From NCBI RefSeq assembly GCF_004664715.2, contig NC_051071.1, positions 5,707,062 to 5,771,061 of the forward strand: 64,000 nt of DNA. The letters run 5' to 3'. Source of the DNA: Peromyscus leucopus (lineage: Eukaryota; Chordata; Mammalia; Rodentia; Cricetidae). The position numbers and the translations under genes were made by a program. The notes beneath the pieces are model-generated. The model was not told where the DNA came from, made no database searches, and was given only the letters and a program-made list of their open reading frames with translations. This document shows, one piece after another, positions 1 to 57,848 of the stretch. Positions within the stretch are counted from its first letter, which is position 1; the number at the start of each line of letters is the position of its first letter.

Positions 1-206
1 TGGCATCGCCCCGTTCTTGCTGAGTTTACACTTGTCTTTTACTGTTAACTTTTAAGTTTCTATAGAACTCCTCAGAGTAGTCATATCCTCTTAGCAAGTC
101 AAAGTATTTATATTTTACTTTTTATCCTTTTTTAAAAGATGGAAAATACCTTTTCCTTTTAGTTGGAACAGGTACTGGATGTGCCTTGTGAGAATGTATG
201 CGTGTT

Positions 207-209
<3 letters not shown>

Positions 210-254
<45 letters not shown>
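210..254. repeat. (TG)n microsatellite
   Basis: About 22 uninterrupted TG units in the CFAP36 intron. The His-Thr and Cys-Val open frames over it are artefacts of the repeat. Confidence 0.95.
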
Positions 255-255
<1 letters not shown>

Positions 256-535
256 ATGTGCGCAGGTCCAAGGTTAGTGTCAGGTGGCCCCTCAATTTCT
301 CCACATTGTATAGAGGCAGGGTCTCTTGCTGAATCCAGATTCTGTTGTTTTGGCTAGTCTGGCTGCTTAGCCAGTTTGCTCAGGGAATACCATCTCCATC
401 TTGTGTGCAGGTATCAAAGGTTAGCTGCCATGCTCACTGGCTTTTATGTGTGCTGTTCTAGGGATCTGAGCACTCCGGTCCTCATGTCATGGGCAGTAAC
501 TACCAACTGGGCCATCTTCCCATCCTCCCCTTTTT
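255..535 (-). mobile_element. B4/RSINE-type SINE relic with B3-like end
   Basis: Antisense SINE remnant. It has the 'gaggcagggtctcttgctgaa' stretch typical of this group and ends in 'gggccatcttcccatcctcccc', a decayed version of the antisense SINE start 'gagccatctctccagcccc'. Family assignment is approximate. Confidence 0.5.
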
Positions 536-1044
536 AACAATTCCTTGTTTTTATCTGACAGTTTCATCCATGTATATAATGTATTTTGACTGTATTCACC
601 CCATGGCCTCTTCCTCCCGCTTTCGTGCCTGTTTTATAACCCACTGAGTTTAATTAGGGTTGTTTACATGAGCATTGGTGTGGGGCTATTTTCTGAATCA
701 TGGCTCCTTATCTCTACACCACCGGGAAAAGAGAAATGACACTTAGCAGTCATTCACTGTCGGTAGCTCCTCAGCTCGGGCTGGGGCCTCCCGAGTCCCT
801 CCCTCCTGCATGCTGGAATAGTGATTTGATTTTGTGCAAGACTTGACACAGCTGCGGGAGTTCAGGGTGCAGCAGCCATGCTCTGTCCAGACGGGCTCCA
901 CAGCACTCCTCCCACCTCGGGCTCTTACATTCTTTCTGCCCCTCTTCCTTCCAGGAGGTCCTTTGAGCCTTGGGTGGGGTTGCAGTGTGGGTACAGATGT
1001 CACTTATCCAGTTACACCCCTCTACATTAACACTGCCCATTGCA

Positions 1045-1345
1045 GAAAGAACCCCAGTGCACACACCATTAATCTCAATACTTGGGAGTCAAATGCCTTT
1101 AATCCCAGCACTAAAAAGGAAGTGATATGGTTGGCGGAGAAAGGTATATAAGGCGTGAGGAGACAGGAACTAAAGCTTTTCAGCTGAGGAATGACTTTCG
1201 CCTAGAAAGGCTTTTCAGGCTGAGTCCTAGAGGTAAGACGTGGCAGTGGCCTTTTCTTCGTCTTTGCTATCTTCCAGCATTTACTCCAATATCTGGCACC
1301 GGGATTTTTTATTAAAAGACCATTAGAATTGTGTTACAGTCTTTA
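1045..1345 (+). mobile_element. Mosaic LTR-like repeat, copy 1 (5' truncated)
   Basis: Homologous to 39700-39985: 'ggaagtgatatgg', a TATA-like 'tatataagg', 'gaggagacaggaa', 'cagcatttac' and a 'tttttattaaaagaccatt' end occur in the same order. It starts with B1-derived pieces ('cctttaatcccagcac') that belong to the element. Family unnamed by me. Confidence 0.55.
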
Positions 1346-1685
1346 TTACTGCTCTATTGCTGCAAGGAGGCACCATGAACCAGGCAACTTATAAAAGAGC
1401 ATTTAATTGGGACCTTGTTTACCGTTTCAGAGTCATAACTATCATGGAGGGGAGCATGGCAGCAGGCAGGCAGATTGGCATAGGGCTGGAGCAGTAGCTG
1501 AGCTTATATTTTATCCCGAGGCATCAGGCAGAAGCCTCAACGTCCCTCCCCTGCCCAGTGACACACCTCCATAACAAGGCCACACCTCCTGATTCTTCCT
1601 ACACAGTTCACCACCTGGGAACCAAGCATGCAGACAGGAGCCCATTGGGGGCCATTCTCATCGAGACCACCACAAAGCTCCTTGG
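1346..1685 (-). mobile_element. Rodent L1-type 3'-end repeat, antisense
   Basis: It reads 'attgctgcaaggaggcaccatg', then 'gcaacttataaaagagcattta', 'gagcatggcagcaggcaggcag', 'cataacaaggccacacctcc' and 'gggggccattctcat'. This is a very common rodent repeat that I associate with Lx-type L1 3' ends. It is the reverse complement of the copy at 17521-17860 and parallel to 54790-55085. Confidence 0.65.
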
Positions 1686-1934
1686 ACTGTTCAGAGTTCT
1701 TTCTCATTCATCTATGCTCACTTTACCAAATAAATAAATCCCTCAGTTTTCAGTATTCAAAGAAAAGAGAAGAATTTTACTTTCCTTGTTTTTTTGACCC
1801 CTTTATTATGTTGAAATAGCAATTGTGGCTTTCAGCATAGTTCTTTCTACATCCTAAATCCCACTGCATTGGTTATCATTAGTACTGCATTATTTGAAAC
1901 AGAATATTACTTGGCTCAAAAAATAGGAGGTATA

Positions 1935-2140
1935 GGAACTGGAGAGATGGCTCAGCAGTTAAGAGTACTTGCTGTTCTTCCAGAGGACCCAGGGTCAGTT
2001 CCCAGCACCCACACAGTGTCTCACAGCTGTCCGAATCTCCAGTTCCAGGGGTTACGATGCCCTCTCCCAATCTCTGTGGGCACTAGGCACGCATGCAGTG
2101 TACATACATACATGCAGGCAAAATACACATCAAAATAAGT
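1935..2140 (+). mobile_element. B3 SINE
   Basis: Starts 'actggagagatggctcagcag' with degenerate Pol III A and B boxes (B box in 'gtcagttcccagc'). The middle 'ctccagttccaggggttac' and the A-rich tail are diagnostic of B3. Confidence 0.85.
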
Positions 2141-2173
2141 AAAATAATAATAATAATAATAATAGTAATAATG
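2141..2173. repeat. (AAT)n in the B3 tail
   Basis: About ten AAT units grown from the A-rich SINE tail. Confidence 0.85.
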
Positions 2174-2185
2174 AAGTAGGAGCTA

Positions 2186-2345
2186 GCTGGGCATGGTGGC
2201 ACACACCTTTAATCTCAGCATTTGGGAGGCAGAGGCAGGAGGTTCTCTGTGAGTTCAAGGTTAGCCTGGTTTACAGAGTGAGTTCCAGGACAGCCAGGGC
2301 TTTTACACAGAGAAACCCTGTCTTGAAAAATCAAAAAATAAAAAA
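2186..2345 (+). mobile_element. B1 SINE
   Basis: Full-length B1: 'gctgggcatggtggcacacac' to 'gaaaccctgtcttgaaaaatc', followed by an A-rich tail. Confidence 0.93.
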
Positions 2346-6894
<4,549 letters not shown>

Positions 6895-6962
6895 TATGAA
6901 GAGTTAGCGAAACAGAAGTCCAAGTTTTCTTAAAAATAAATTATTTAATCCTTAAACAAAGA
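6895..6962 (+). other. CFAP36: CFAP36 3' UTR with polyadenylation signal
   Basis: A short 3' UTR follows the stop codon. A canonical AATAAA lies at 6935-6940; cleavage is expected 10-25 nt downstream, around 6955-6965. No longer UTR is needed, although distal signals cannot be excluded. Confidence 0.75.
6935..6940 (+). terminator. CFAP36 polyadenylation signal AATAAA
   Basis: Canonical hexamer 41 nt after the CFAP36 stop codon, in the sense orientation. Confidence 0.8.
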
Positions 6963-7075
6963 CTGTTAGTTTTAAGCAAATACCTGCTTTTCTAAATGCA
7001 GCTATAAGCTCATTATTATTATTTTAAACAGGTAAAGGGTAAGAGGGAAGGCAGTTTAACAGAAATTTCTGCATA

Positions 7076-7235
7076 GAGCCAGGTTATGGTGGTGTGTGCC
7101 TATAATCCTAGCACCCAGGACGCTGAACAGAAGAGTCAGGAGTTCAAGGTCATTCTCAGTAACAAACTGGAGGCCAGCCTAGGTTACATGAACCTATCCT
7201 AACCAAAATAAACAAATAAACAAATAAAAAGAATT
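7076..7235 (+). mobile_element. B4-type SINE
   Basis: 'gccaggttatggtggtgtgtg' to 'aggccagcctaggttacatga', ending in a CAAATAAA-type tail; the inserted 'gagttcaaggtcattctcag' segment suggests B4 rather than B1. Confidence 0.65.
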
Positions 7236-8029
7236 TGAATGTTTTCTCTTCAAAAGGGGCTACAGAAAGAAATTAGTTGATAGTGCATGCTTTCATTCAT
7301 CCTTTTAGACACTGTTTGTGCTAAGCATGATACACACCAAGGGTATAGTAGTCAACCAGACTGACAGGGTTCCTGCTTTCATGGTGCTATCGAAGGCCCA
7401 AAGAGCAGTATTAAAAGGGGAAAGTGCAGTGATAACATGGCAGGCTGGCTGTGCTGCCTTGGGCAAGTAAGCTGTAAACTGATCAGGTGTTTACAGAAAA
7501 GAGGGTATACAGTAATTTAGAAACACATGCCTCGAAACTGAACCAGAACACGTGTGAATAGGAGGGCTAGCATATGAAAGGTGACAGACAGCAGGTTAGG
7601 GTAATGTGGAAAGCCTTGTGGGGAATTGGAAACTTCCATTTTTAAAGGTGTGGCTGCTGCAGCAAGACAGGAGAACTACTGTGGTTTTAGGTTTACCCAG
7701 TATGATGCAATCCAAAGGCAGTATCTTGGACAAAGGTAAGAGAGCTTTATATTTAAAGGACAAACAAGCCTTGTAAAATAAATGTGGGAGATGTAGAAAA
7801 TTATAACTTTTTCTATAAATGTTGTTCTGAAAACAGACAAAAGGATCAACTGACTGACTAAACCTGTTGAGGAAAATGCTACTTACCAGTTGGTCTTTAT
7901 AAGGCCCTGGAAAAAAATTCTAGTCTCTTTGCTTAAAGGTAATCAGAATGATCTTGCTTTCCAAAACTTAGTTACAATTTATACCCACCTTTTTCTAGTT
8001 ACTGAACATTCTTTTTTTTTAAATAGACT

Positions 8030-8165
8030 TTTTGTATGTATATGGGCATGCATATGCCATTGTGCCTGTGGAGGTCAGGGGGCAATTTGTACTGTGTTGA
8101 GTTCCAGGGGTCAAACAGGCTTGGCAGCAAATTCCTTTACCCACTTAGCAATCTTGCTGGCTTCA
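8030..8165 (-). mobile_element. B3-type SINE relic, antisense
   Basis: 'tgtgcctgtggaggtcaggggg', 'gagttccaggggtcaaacagg', 'cttggcagcaaa' and 'acttagcaatcttgctggc', in antisense B3 order. Confidence 0.65.
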
Positions 8166-8283
8166 ACTGGGATTTTTCTAAAATTTCATCTTATCTGCTT
8201 GAATCTAAAATTATACTTTAAGCTCCAACCTTCAAAAAAACCAGTGATGAAAACAAAAAAAATCAATCTGTTTCACACAACTT

Positions 8284-8306
8284 TTTATTAAAAAGAGCTT
8301 TTTATT
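8284..8306 (-). terminator. Paired PPP4R3B polyadenylation signals
   Basis: Two minus-strand AATAAA hexamers (TTTATT on the given strand at 8284-8289 and 8301-8306) sit 17 nt apart at the edge of the repeat-free block. Best candidates for the distal PPP4R3B poly(A) site. Confidence 0.5.
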
Positions 8307-10512
8307 AGGTACATGTTTACAGGTATTTTTAGGACCTAAGGCATACACATGTGTGCTCTGACTTGAACTGAGTGGAGATAATGCACCCCAGCCTGCATCA
8401 GGGTCGTCACTTAGTACAGAGGCTAATGTGGAATCTTCCTAGTTGTGCCTTCCAAGGATCCTTTCTTCTTGAAGGTGAGCATATGTATTACACAACTGTT
8501 GCCCTTGTATTTTAAGAAAACATTTATTTCTGCTATAAGAAACACTTTCCCATAATAATGACTTAAAAGTTTGAAGTTCCTCAGAAAGGAAAAATCAAAG
8601 GAGTCTTTATAAGGTACAGAGATGACACTTTGAACTTCAAGTTACATAGGAACAGAACAGTGTTATAGGTCAGGGCTGCTTAGATTCTAAGCAGTCTAAG
8701 TGCTATGATGGAAAAGGCTTGGTAACACCTGCTTGGAAGAATGCCTATCATATAAGTCAATGATGCTAGTTGAAGGTATCACAGGTCACTTATGATATGA
8801 AGTGGAGGCTTGCTGTATGTGCACCTTTGTTTAGAGGTCAGAATGGCTTCATGCTGTGGTACTCTGATATGTTTGACCAATGTTTACCTCCTGTAAGCAG
8901 TATTTATGGTTGACTCTTGCTTTTTAAGACTTTCTGACCTAGTGGTTTATAGCAAGTCTTTATGGATTTTGTAAGCTTTTAAAAGATAATGTAAATTGGA
9001 CATATCTCAAAAATAGAATTTACTTATATTTACAACAAAACAAACACAAGTCTCAATCATGGAATTACAGGGTCACATTTTAATTCTCAAATTTTACATC
9101 AATATCACCACATGTATACAAATGGTGTAAAACAAGTACAGTGGTATTTTTAATACAAAATAAACATCTGTTTTATGGAAAAACTATACTTCATATCTAC
9201 ACAGACAGCCCATCTTTTCCAAACAATAGCCAAAATTAAAATTAACTCCAAAATCTCCAACACAGGAAACTGCTTTTAAGCTATTCCAGGAAAAATGGAC
9301 CCACAACACATTACAGAGCTGATTGAAAGACTGGAGCTGGAATTTTTATTTTTATTTATTTTTATTTTTCCCAATGCATTCAATTGTAGTTTGGGGTCAT
9401 TTTTCTCATCTCAGCAATGATCTCAGATCACAGATGAGCAAACTAACATTAAAATATTTACAATTAACTTGCTGTTCTAAAAATAAAAGCTCTTAATAGT
9501 TTGCCTCAATTATTTTAAATTCATTTACGTACATGGAATGTGCTTTTTACTCTCTTAAAAAAGCAGCTTTCATGTTACACCCTTGTCTGTGGAAAAGCTT
9601 CCCATGCTATGCTGCGTGACTCTAGGATAAAATGGCTTCTGGATAGTAAATGCCACTTAATTCAGCACCATTCTTTATTGGTCTCTATAAATTTGTCAGC
9701 AGCCCCAGAAGACCCAGACCTAACTTTACTGAGAAAGCAGAAAGACTGTACTGGGGGAGTACTGGGAACACCCTCTTCTAGCTACTCCTGAGTTTTCAAG
9801 AGGACCATTTCAGAATACTGCTGTTACCTCTAAAGTGCTGACTTTGAAAGTTCTATTAAGAAAACTATCCATTTGGAACCCAGCTTGGTTTTTTGTTTTT
9901 TGAATGTACTAGAAGTCTCTGGTGTAGAGAAATTGGTATGTGCTGTTACCTAGGGTATATGTCCTGTCAAACACCAAAGGCTGACTTCTGTGAAATCTTT
10001 AAAGAAATGGTCCCAACAACGTAACTTCATTTCAAATTACAGCTCAGTTCGTTTTACATAAAAAAGTTCTTTTTAAAAAGAGGCAGCTGATTAAAACAAC
10101 AACATGGCCAGCACCATTATACAAGCAATGTTATTGGGTACTGAAGTCTCACGATGTTCTATAGGTTGGACCCCCTGAAGCAACCCTGCATTAACAACCC
10201 TTCCTCCCCCAAACCTGAGACTTTCCTCGCTGGGAAGCTTTCACCCAGGCTCCAACAATCATTCCTTCTTCTTCTTCCTCTTCTGATTTCGGACAGCCCA
10301 AAAGGCAAACCGTTAATCAGTAGGAAATAATTAAGTTCTCAGGGAGCCTGGTTTTTCTTAAACAACTACACTTTCCTATCTGATAACTGAGTCTCTGCTA
10401 CTCCGTGTGTGTGTTGAGTTCCATGAGAAAGCTTTCCGAGTCAGACTTGAGCTCAGTGAGCAGCTGCAGCGTTTTAGTAAGACCATGTGTTGGGAGTCTC
10501 CCAGCAAGAATT
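8284..10512 (-). other. PPP4R3B: PPP4R3B 3' UTR (distal end inferred)
   Basis: About 2.2 kb downstream of the stop, free of recognisable SINEs, unlike the flanking DNA. That is typical of a retained long 3' UTR. On the minus strand, AATAAA hexamers lie at 8301-8306 and 8284-8289 and would cleave near 8265-8285. Proximal candidates occur at 9674-9679 and in the A/T-rich run around 9345-9370, so shorter UTR forms are possible. The distal boundary is my inference; the UTR stays clear of the B3 relic at 8030-8165. Confidence 0.6.
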
Positions 10513-52880
<42,368 letters not shown>

Positions 52881-53033
52881 CTAGAAAAGATATATCTATA
52901 AAATAGAAACAAAATTCAAGAGAACTGGCAGTTAAAATACATTCAAGCGACAGCACATCTATAAAGTATTCTGCTACACCTTTAAAGTTTCGTACTATTA
53001 TCTCAATGGAAGAGAAACTTTGGTATCATATAT

Positions 53034-53190
53034 GCCGGGGAGTGGTGGCGGTGCAAGCCTTTAATCCCAGCACTCGGGAGGCAGAGCCAAGGCGGATTTC
53101 TGTGAGTTAGAGGCCAGCCTGGTCTACAGAGCGAGACCCAGGACAGGCACCAAAACAACACAGAGAGACCCTGTCTCCAAACAAACAAAG
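53034..53190 (+). mobile_element. B1 SINE (cricetid-type)
   Basis: 'gccggggagtggtggcggtgc' through 'caggacaggcaccaaaacaac' to 'gagaccctgtctccaaac' and a CAAA tail. Confidence 0.93.
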
Positions 53191-53438
53191 ACACTGAGCA
53201 ATTTCTAAATAAGCTAAAATAGGTTACGAGGCTCTAGCTAACCTTTCTTAGGCAAGATTGTAGACTTTCCAATCATCTACTTTCTGCTGTCCAGAAGAAG
53301 TCAGCCATTCTATTCACTAACAACCTACATGCCGACCCTTTCTTTTTAACTGGTTGTTAAATGATTAAAAGCATGCAAATACCTTCAGACAAATTTAGGT
53401 TTAATCCTATTTTGTCATATATATAAATGCTTATTTTT

Positions 53439-53700
53439 GCCGGGTGGTGGTGGTGGTGGTGGTGTGGTGGTGGTGGTGGTGGTGGTGGTGGTGGTGGTGG
53501 TGTACACCTTTAATCCCAGCACTCGGGAGGCAGAGCCAGGCAGATCTCTGTGAGTTCCAGGCCAGCCTGGTCTACAGAGGGAGCTCCAGGACAAGCACCA
53601 AAGCTACATAGAGAAACCGTCTTGAGAAAAAAAAAAAAAAAAAAACAAAACAAAAAAAAAAAAAAAAAAAGAAAAGAAAAAAAGAAAAAAAAAAGAAATT
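53439..53700 (+). mobile_element. B1 SINE with GGT expansion and long A-tail
   Basis: 'gccgggtggtgg' opens into about 20 GGT units (53443-53502, one interruption) in place of the normal single 'ggtggtggcgcac'. The body continues 'acacctttaatcccagcactc...ggacaagcaccaaagctac' and ends in an A-run broken by C and G (53624-53699). Confidence 0.93.
53443..53502. repeat. (GGT)n microsatellite inside B1
   Basis: Trinucleotide run interrupted once by 'gtgtgg'; a hypermutable site. Confidence 0.93.
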
Positions 53701-53724
53701 TACTTTTGTTTTATGTGTTGAATG

Positions 53725-54070
53725 TTTGCATGTGTGGTGCTTTGAATGGTAAATGTGCCCCACAGCCTCTGACACTTGAATACTTGGTGTCCAGTTGGAA
53801 GTATTTGGGAAAGCTTAGGAGTATGGCCTTTTTGGCATTAGGATGTGGGCTTTAAGAGTTCCAACATCTGTACCAGTTCCAGTTTGTTCCTGTTTCCTGT
53901 TTGTGGTTCAAGATGTGAGCCCTGAGGTCCCAGCTGTTCCTGTTGCCATGCTTCCTCACTCGAACAGTGATAGACTCTCATGGACTCTGGAAGTGTAAGT
54001 CCAAACAAACCCTTCTGTAAGTTTGCTTTGGAAATAGTGTTTTGTCACAAAAACAGAAAAGCAACAGATA
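53725..54070 (+). mobile_element. Rodent L1-type 3'-end-like repeat
   Basis: 'ggtgctttgaatggtaaatgt', 'cagcctctgacacttgaatac', 'ggtgtccagttggaagtattt', 'aagtgtaagtccaaacaaacc', 'gttttgtcacaaaaacagaaa'. Related to 35285-35550. Sequence to ~54380 and again from ~55250 to 55915 looks like further parts of similar elements. Confidence 0.55.
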
Positions 54071-54387
54071 CGTATGCTGGTACCAGGGAATGAACTGCTG
54101 CTATGAAGAACCTAACCATGTGACTACATTTTTCCGAAGAATACGGAAGACTCTGAGGGGCTGGACTAGAAAAATAGTTGACACGGTAAGCAGAGCTTTA
54201 CGGACCTTCCCAGTAGGAGACTGAAAGTGTAGTGCTGAGAGCAATGTGGGCTGTGGAGGCCTGGCCCAGAGGTTTCAGAGAGGAACAATATTAACTGGCT
54301 AGAGACCAGTTCTGTGATATTTTGGCAGTGTGTAGCTGCTTTATGTCCTTGTCCTGAGAACATGCCTGAGATTAAATTAAAAAGGAA

Positions 54388-54508
54388 CGGCAGGTGGTGT
54401 GGCACACACCTTTTATCCCAGCACTCAAGAGACCAGGTCTGGTCTACAGAGCTAGTTCCAGGATAACCAAGGCTACAAAAAGAAATCCTGTCTCTAAAAC
54501 AACCCCCT
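54388..54508 (+). mobile_element. B1 SINE with deletion
   Basis: 'ggcaggtggtgtggcacacac', 'cttttatcccagcactcaaga', 'aggtctggtctacagagctag', 'gaaatcctgtctctaaaac'. Confidence 0.85.
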
Positions 54509-54789
54509 CCCCAAAACAAACAAACGAATGAATAAATAAAAGGTAATGGACTAATTCCTTTTCCTGAGATTTCAAGACAGCCTAATACTAATACTGACTC
54601 TGTTTCATGTTTATCAGTAACACTCTTAAGCAGGAATGCAATGAAAAAGAGTTAAGTAGGGTAAAAAGATTTACAGAACGTAGAGTTTGAAAACAAAAAG
54701 AACACTAGGAAACTTAATGTTATACCCAAGGCTTCTGCAAAAAGAAATGAGAAGCTTAAGGAGACGCTTGAGCTGTACTGGACAGGGTA

Positions 54790-55085
54790 CTGTCTTAGTT
54801 ACTTTCCTTATTGCTGTGAAGAGACACCATGACCAAGGCAACTTATAAAAGAAAGCATTTAATTTGGCATTCATGGTTCCAGAGGACAGTAGAGTTTACG
54901 GTCATTACGGGGGTAGGGGGGAGCATGGCAGCAGGCAGGCAGGAAGGCATAGTGTTGGAGCAGTAGCTCCATAAGCATCCATAAGCATGGCACAGAAAGA
55001 AAGCTAATGAGAATGAGGTAGGCTTTTGAAACCAAACATTCAAACACATGCACCCATGGGGATCATTCTCATTCAAACTACCATA
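54790..55085 (-). mobile_element. Rodent L1-type 3'-end repeat, antisense
   Basis: 'tgtcttagttactttccttat', 'tgtgaagagacaccatgacca', 'gagcatggcagcaggcaggca', 'caaacattcaaacacatgcac'. Parallel to 1346-1685 and inverted relative to 17521-17860. Confidence 0.7.
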
Positions 55086-55249
55086 GGTGCCACTGAGGCA
55101 AGATCCCACCCAGCTAAATGTCAAACTTGTAAAAGAGATCACAAGGTGGTTTTCTGCTGCTGCTGTGGTTTAAGTCCTATAAACAACAACAAACAAAAGC
55201 TTCTACAGATATGATTCCAGGAGGCCAAAGTTCATCTCAAGTTGGTGGC

Positions 55250-55915
55250 TGAACTTGGCAGTGTCAAGTACATGATGCTGGCTTTAGAGTCATGAAGGAC
55301 ACAGAGAAATTGGAGCCATAGAACCTTCGGTGGTTTCAGAGGGCCTCTGAGTGTGGTAGGGGATTTCCTTCACGGAACCCGAGAGGTCACTGCATGAAAC
55401 TGTGCAAGTGCAGCCCTACTTGAATTAGAGATCCCCAAATGTTGAGACATCAGAATATCTGCCAAGGAAAGCTGCACACAGAGTGGAACCAGCTCAAGGG
55501 ACAGGCAGGGAGCAGAGGAGGAGGAGTGGAGCCACTACCAGACAATTTGGAATTTGCCTTACTGGGTTTCTTTGCTTTGGTCCAGCATTTTCTACGCTCT
55601 CATTCCTCCCTATGCCATTATATGCTGAAAATATGTCATTTGCTTTTTGATTTTATAGGGAATTGCAGTTAAGTTATTGCTTTGAGTCTCAGAAGAGACT
55701 TTTAACTTTTACAGTGTTAAGACTGTAAAAGACTAGGGACTTTTAAGTTGGACTACACGCATTTTGCATTATGGTATGGCCGAGACTCTGAGTACCAGGG
55801 AGCAGAATATGGTGGTACGTCCCTCATACACTCTGTCATTTGAATATTTGGTTCCTGTTGGTACTGTATGGGGAGGCTTAGGAAGCGTGGCCCATCAGCA
55901 GTTTTCAGAAAGAAT
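55250..55915 (+). mobile_element. Rodent L1-like dispersed repeat (tentative)
   Basis: 'tttaagttggactacacgcat', 'gtcatttgaatatttggttcc' and 'ggaggcttaggaagcgtggcc' are phrases I associate with rodent L1-type 3' repeats; the first ~400 bp are uncertain. The open frame at 55439-55672 has no recognisable homology. Confidence 0.4.
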
Positions 55916-56127
55916 AACCTGATTTATTTATTTATTATTCATAGAGTATCCTCAATTGTGCCCTTAATTTTAAAAGGTTTTCAAACTCTGTAATTATTTC
56001 TAAGATTTAGATTTAATTAAAATACACACATATACACGTCAAACATTAAATTCACTACGTAATAATCTAATAAAACAAACGAACAGGGTTGTTTTGATAC
56101 AAAGTAAATTTTTGTTTTAAAAACATA

Positions 56128-56258
56128 GGTGAAACCAACAAGGCTTTGATCTCAGCACTTGGGAGGCAGAAGCAGGTGGATCTTTGAGGTTGACGCCAGC
56201 CTGGTTTACATAGTGAATTCCAGGCCAGTCAGGATTACATAGTGAGACCCTGTAACAC
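56128..56258 (+). mobile_element. B1 SINE, diverged
   Basis: 'aaggctttgatctcagcactt', 'gggaggcagaagcaggtggat', 'acgccagcctggtttacatag'. The head is damaged. Confidence 0.82.
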
Positions 56259-56311
56259 TAATTAATTAATTATTTATTTCAGTAATTAATTAAATTAAAA
56301 AAATGAGAAAT

Positions 56312-56390
56312 GGGGCTGGAGATGTAGCTCATCTGACAGAATGTGTCTAGCATGCATGAAGCCCTGGATTTGACACCCCCCCCAACCAAA
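56312..56390 (+). mobile_element. ID SINE
   Basis: 'tggggctggagatgtagctca', 'gtgtctagcatgcatgaagcc', 'ctggatttgacacccccccc'. Confidence 0.75.
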
Positions 56391-56393
56391 CTG

Positions 56394-57110
56394 TCCTAGT
56401 CATTTTTCTGTTAGTATAATAAACTACATGACTGAAACAACTGGAAGAGGAGTTTATTCATTTTCATCATTGAGGGAAGCCAAAAAGCCAAAACAGAAAT
56501 GCATGGCAGTAATCTGAAGGTAAGAACAGAAACAGAGATAATGGAGGAAAGCTGCTTATTGGCTTGCTCAGTTTATCTGCCTACATCTGCCATGGAATGG
56601 CAATGCTTACAGTGAGCTGGGCCCTTCTCCATTAATCAGTAATCAAGAAAATGCTCCACGACATGCCCACCAAGCAACTGATGGAATCAATTTTCCCTTT
56701 TCTTTTAAATTTATTTATTTATTTTACATCCCAACTCCAGTTTCCTTTCCTTCTCCCCACACCCCCGATCCACTCCTCCTCCCTTTTCCTTCAGAAAAGG
56801 GCAGGCCTCCCATGGATAGCAACAAAACATGGCACATCAAATTGCAGTAAGACTAAGCACCTCCCCTTGTATTAAGGCTGGGAAAGGTAAACCCCAATAT
56901 GAGGGAGGAATAGGGTCCCAAAAGACAGCAAAACAGTTAGACAGAGAGACACCCCTGCTCCCATTGTTAAAAGTCCCACAAGAAGACCAAGCTACACACA
57001 TAATGCAGAGGGCCTACGTCAGTCTGGAATCAATTTTTCAATCAAGGTTCCTTCTTCCCAAGTGACTCTAGTTTGTGCCAAGCTGGCAAAAACTAACCAG
57101 CACACACATA
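56394..57110 (-). mobile_element. Rodent dispersed repeat split by an L1 insertion
   Basis: Outer element: 'tgtcctagtcatttttctgtt', 'gaagaggagtttattcatttt', 'tggcttgctcagtttatctgc', 'tgagctgggcccttctccatt' to 56694. It resumes at 57025: 'caatcaaggttccttcttccc' to 'ggcaaaaactaaccagcacac'. A common rodent repeat whose family I cannot name. Confidence 0.55.
56695..57024 (-). mobile_element. 5'-truncated rodent L1 3' UTR, nested insertion
   Basis: Antisense L1 3' UTR of the rodent type: T-rich tail complement, 'caacaaaacatggcacatcaa', 'tgcagtaagactaagcacctc', 'cccttgtattaaggctggga', 'agtcccacaagaagaccaag'. Flanked by perfect copies of TGGAATCAATTTT (56682-56694 and 57025-57037), a 13-bp target duplication typical of L1 retrotransposition. 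Confidence 0.82.
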
Positions 57111-57296
57111 AGCTGGGTGTGCCTGCAATCCCAGCTAGCATTTTGGAAATCTTTGCTCTACCCTTTTCTTGATTATATACCTTAAAAAGGAAATTTGCCA
57201 TCAAAATTATTTCAAATTTTATGAGGTGCTTCAGTTGCTTATACCATCTACAGATGTGCTTTCAAACCCTTTTTAAAAACTAGTAGAAGGGAGATG

Positions 57297-57465
57297 TGTA
57301 GAGAGATGGTTCAGCAGTTAAGAGCACTTGTTGCTATTGCATAAGACCAGAGTTTGGTTCCCAGCACTCATATGGCATAGCTTGTAAGTGCCTGTAACTC
57401 CAACCATAGGGGAGTTACACTCTCTTCAGTCTTCTGCAATACCTGCACCCATGCATACACATACA
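57297..57465 (+). mobile_element. B3 SINE
   Basis: 'gtagagagatggttcagcagt', 'gtttggttcccagcactcata', 'taactccaaccataggggagt'. Confidence 0.85.
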
Positions 57466-57502
57466 TTCACACACACACACACACATACACACACACACAC
57501 AC
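57466..57502. repeat. (CA)n from B3 tail
   Basis: CA units with one T interruption. Confidence 0.9.
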
Positions 57503-57717
57503 CCCAATCCTAAGGGGCGTGTGGGGGCAGGTAATAAAGAAAGTTCTAAAGATAAAGGGAGAGCAACTATAGTCAGATCCATTTAATGCATCTGGGCACC
57601 CACTCAGGTTCTCCATCTTCCCCTTAGTCCAAATCATCTTAACAACCCATTTGAAGATTCATGAATAACAGTCTCCAAAACATGGATTATGTCTTAATTT
57701 ACTAATATCTTATATAC

Positions 57718-57848
57718 AAGCTGAGTGTGGTGGTGTACACCTTTAAGGAGGCAGAGGCAGGTGGATCTCTGTGACTTCAAGGACAGCCAGGTCTATATGA
57801 GTTCTAGGCCAACTAGGACTACATCCTTAGACCCTGTTTCAAAGCAAC
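57718..57848 (+). mobile_element. B1 SINE with deletion
   Basis: 'aagctgagtgtggtggtgtac' jumps from 'acctttaa' to 'ggaggcagaggcaggtggatc', missing 'tcccagcactcg'; ends 'gaccctgtttcaaagc'. Confidence 0.85.

Larger units (their letters stand above)
6963..8283. other. CFAP36-PPP4R3B convergent intergenic gap
   Basis: About 1.3 kb between the two poly(A) regions. It holds a B4-type SINE (7076-7235) and a B3 relic (8030-8165); the rest (7240-8025) has nothing recognisable. Confidence 0.6.

Noticed and set aside
122..357. Two overlapping open frames (His-Thr repeats and Cys-Val repeats)
   Set aside because: Both are translations of the (TG)n microsatellite in an intron.
834..1151. 105-codon + strand frame near 840-1150, with overlapping antisense frames
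   Set aside because: No family resemblance or exon signals, and the 3' part overlaps the mosaic LTR-like repeat; the CFAP36 reading frame does not need it.
53439..53503. CRISPR-like or satellite array
   Set aside because: It is a simple GGT run within a SINE; no spacers, and the genome is mammalian.
54166..54519. 117-codon antisense frame
   Set aside because: Composed of a B1 SINE and L1-like repeat sequence.
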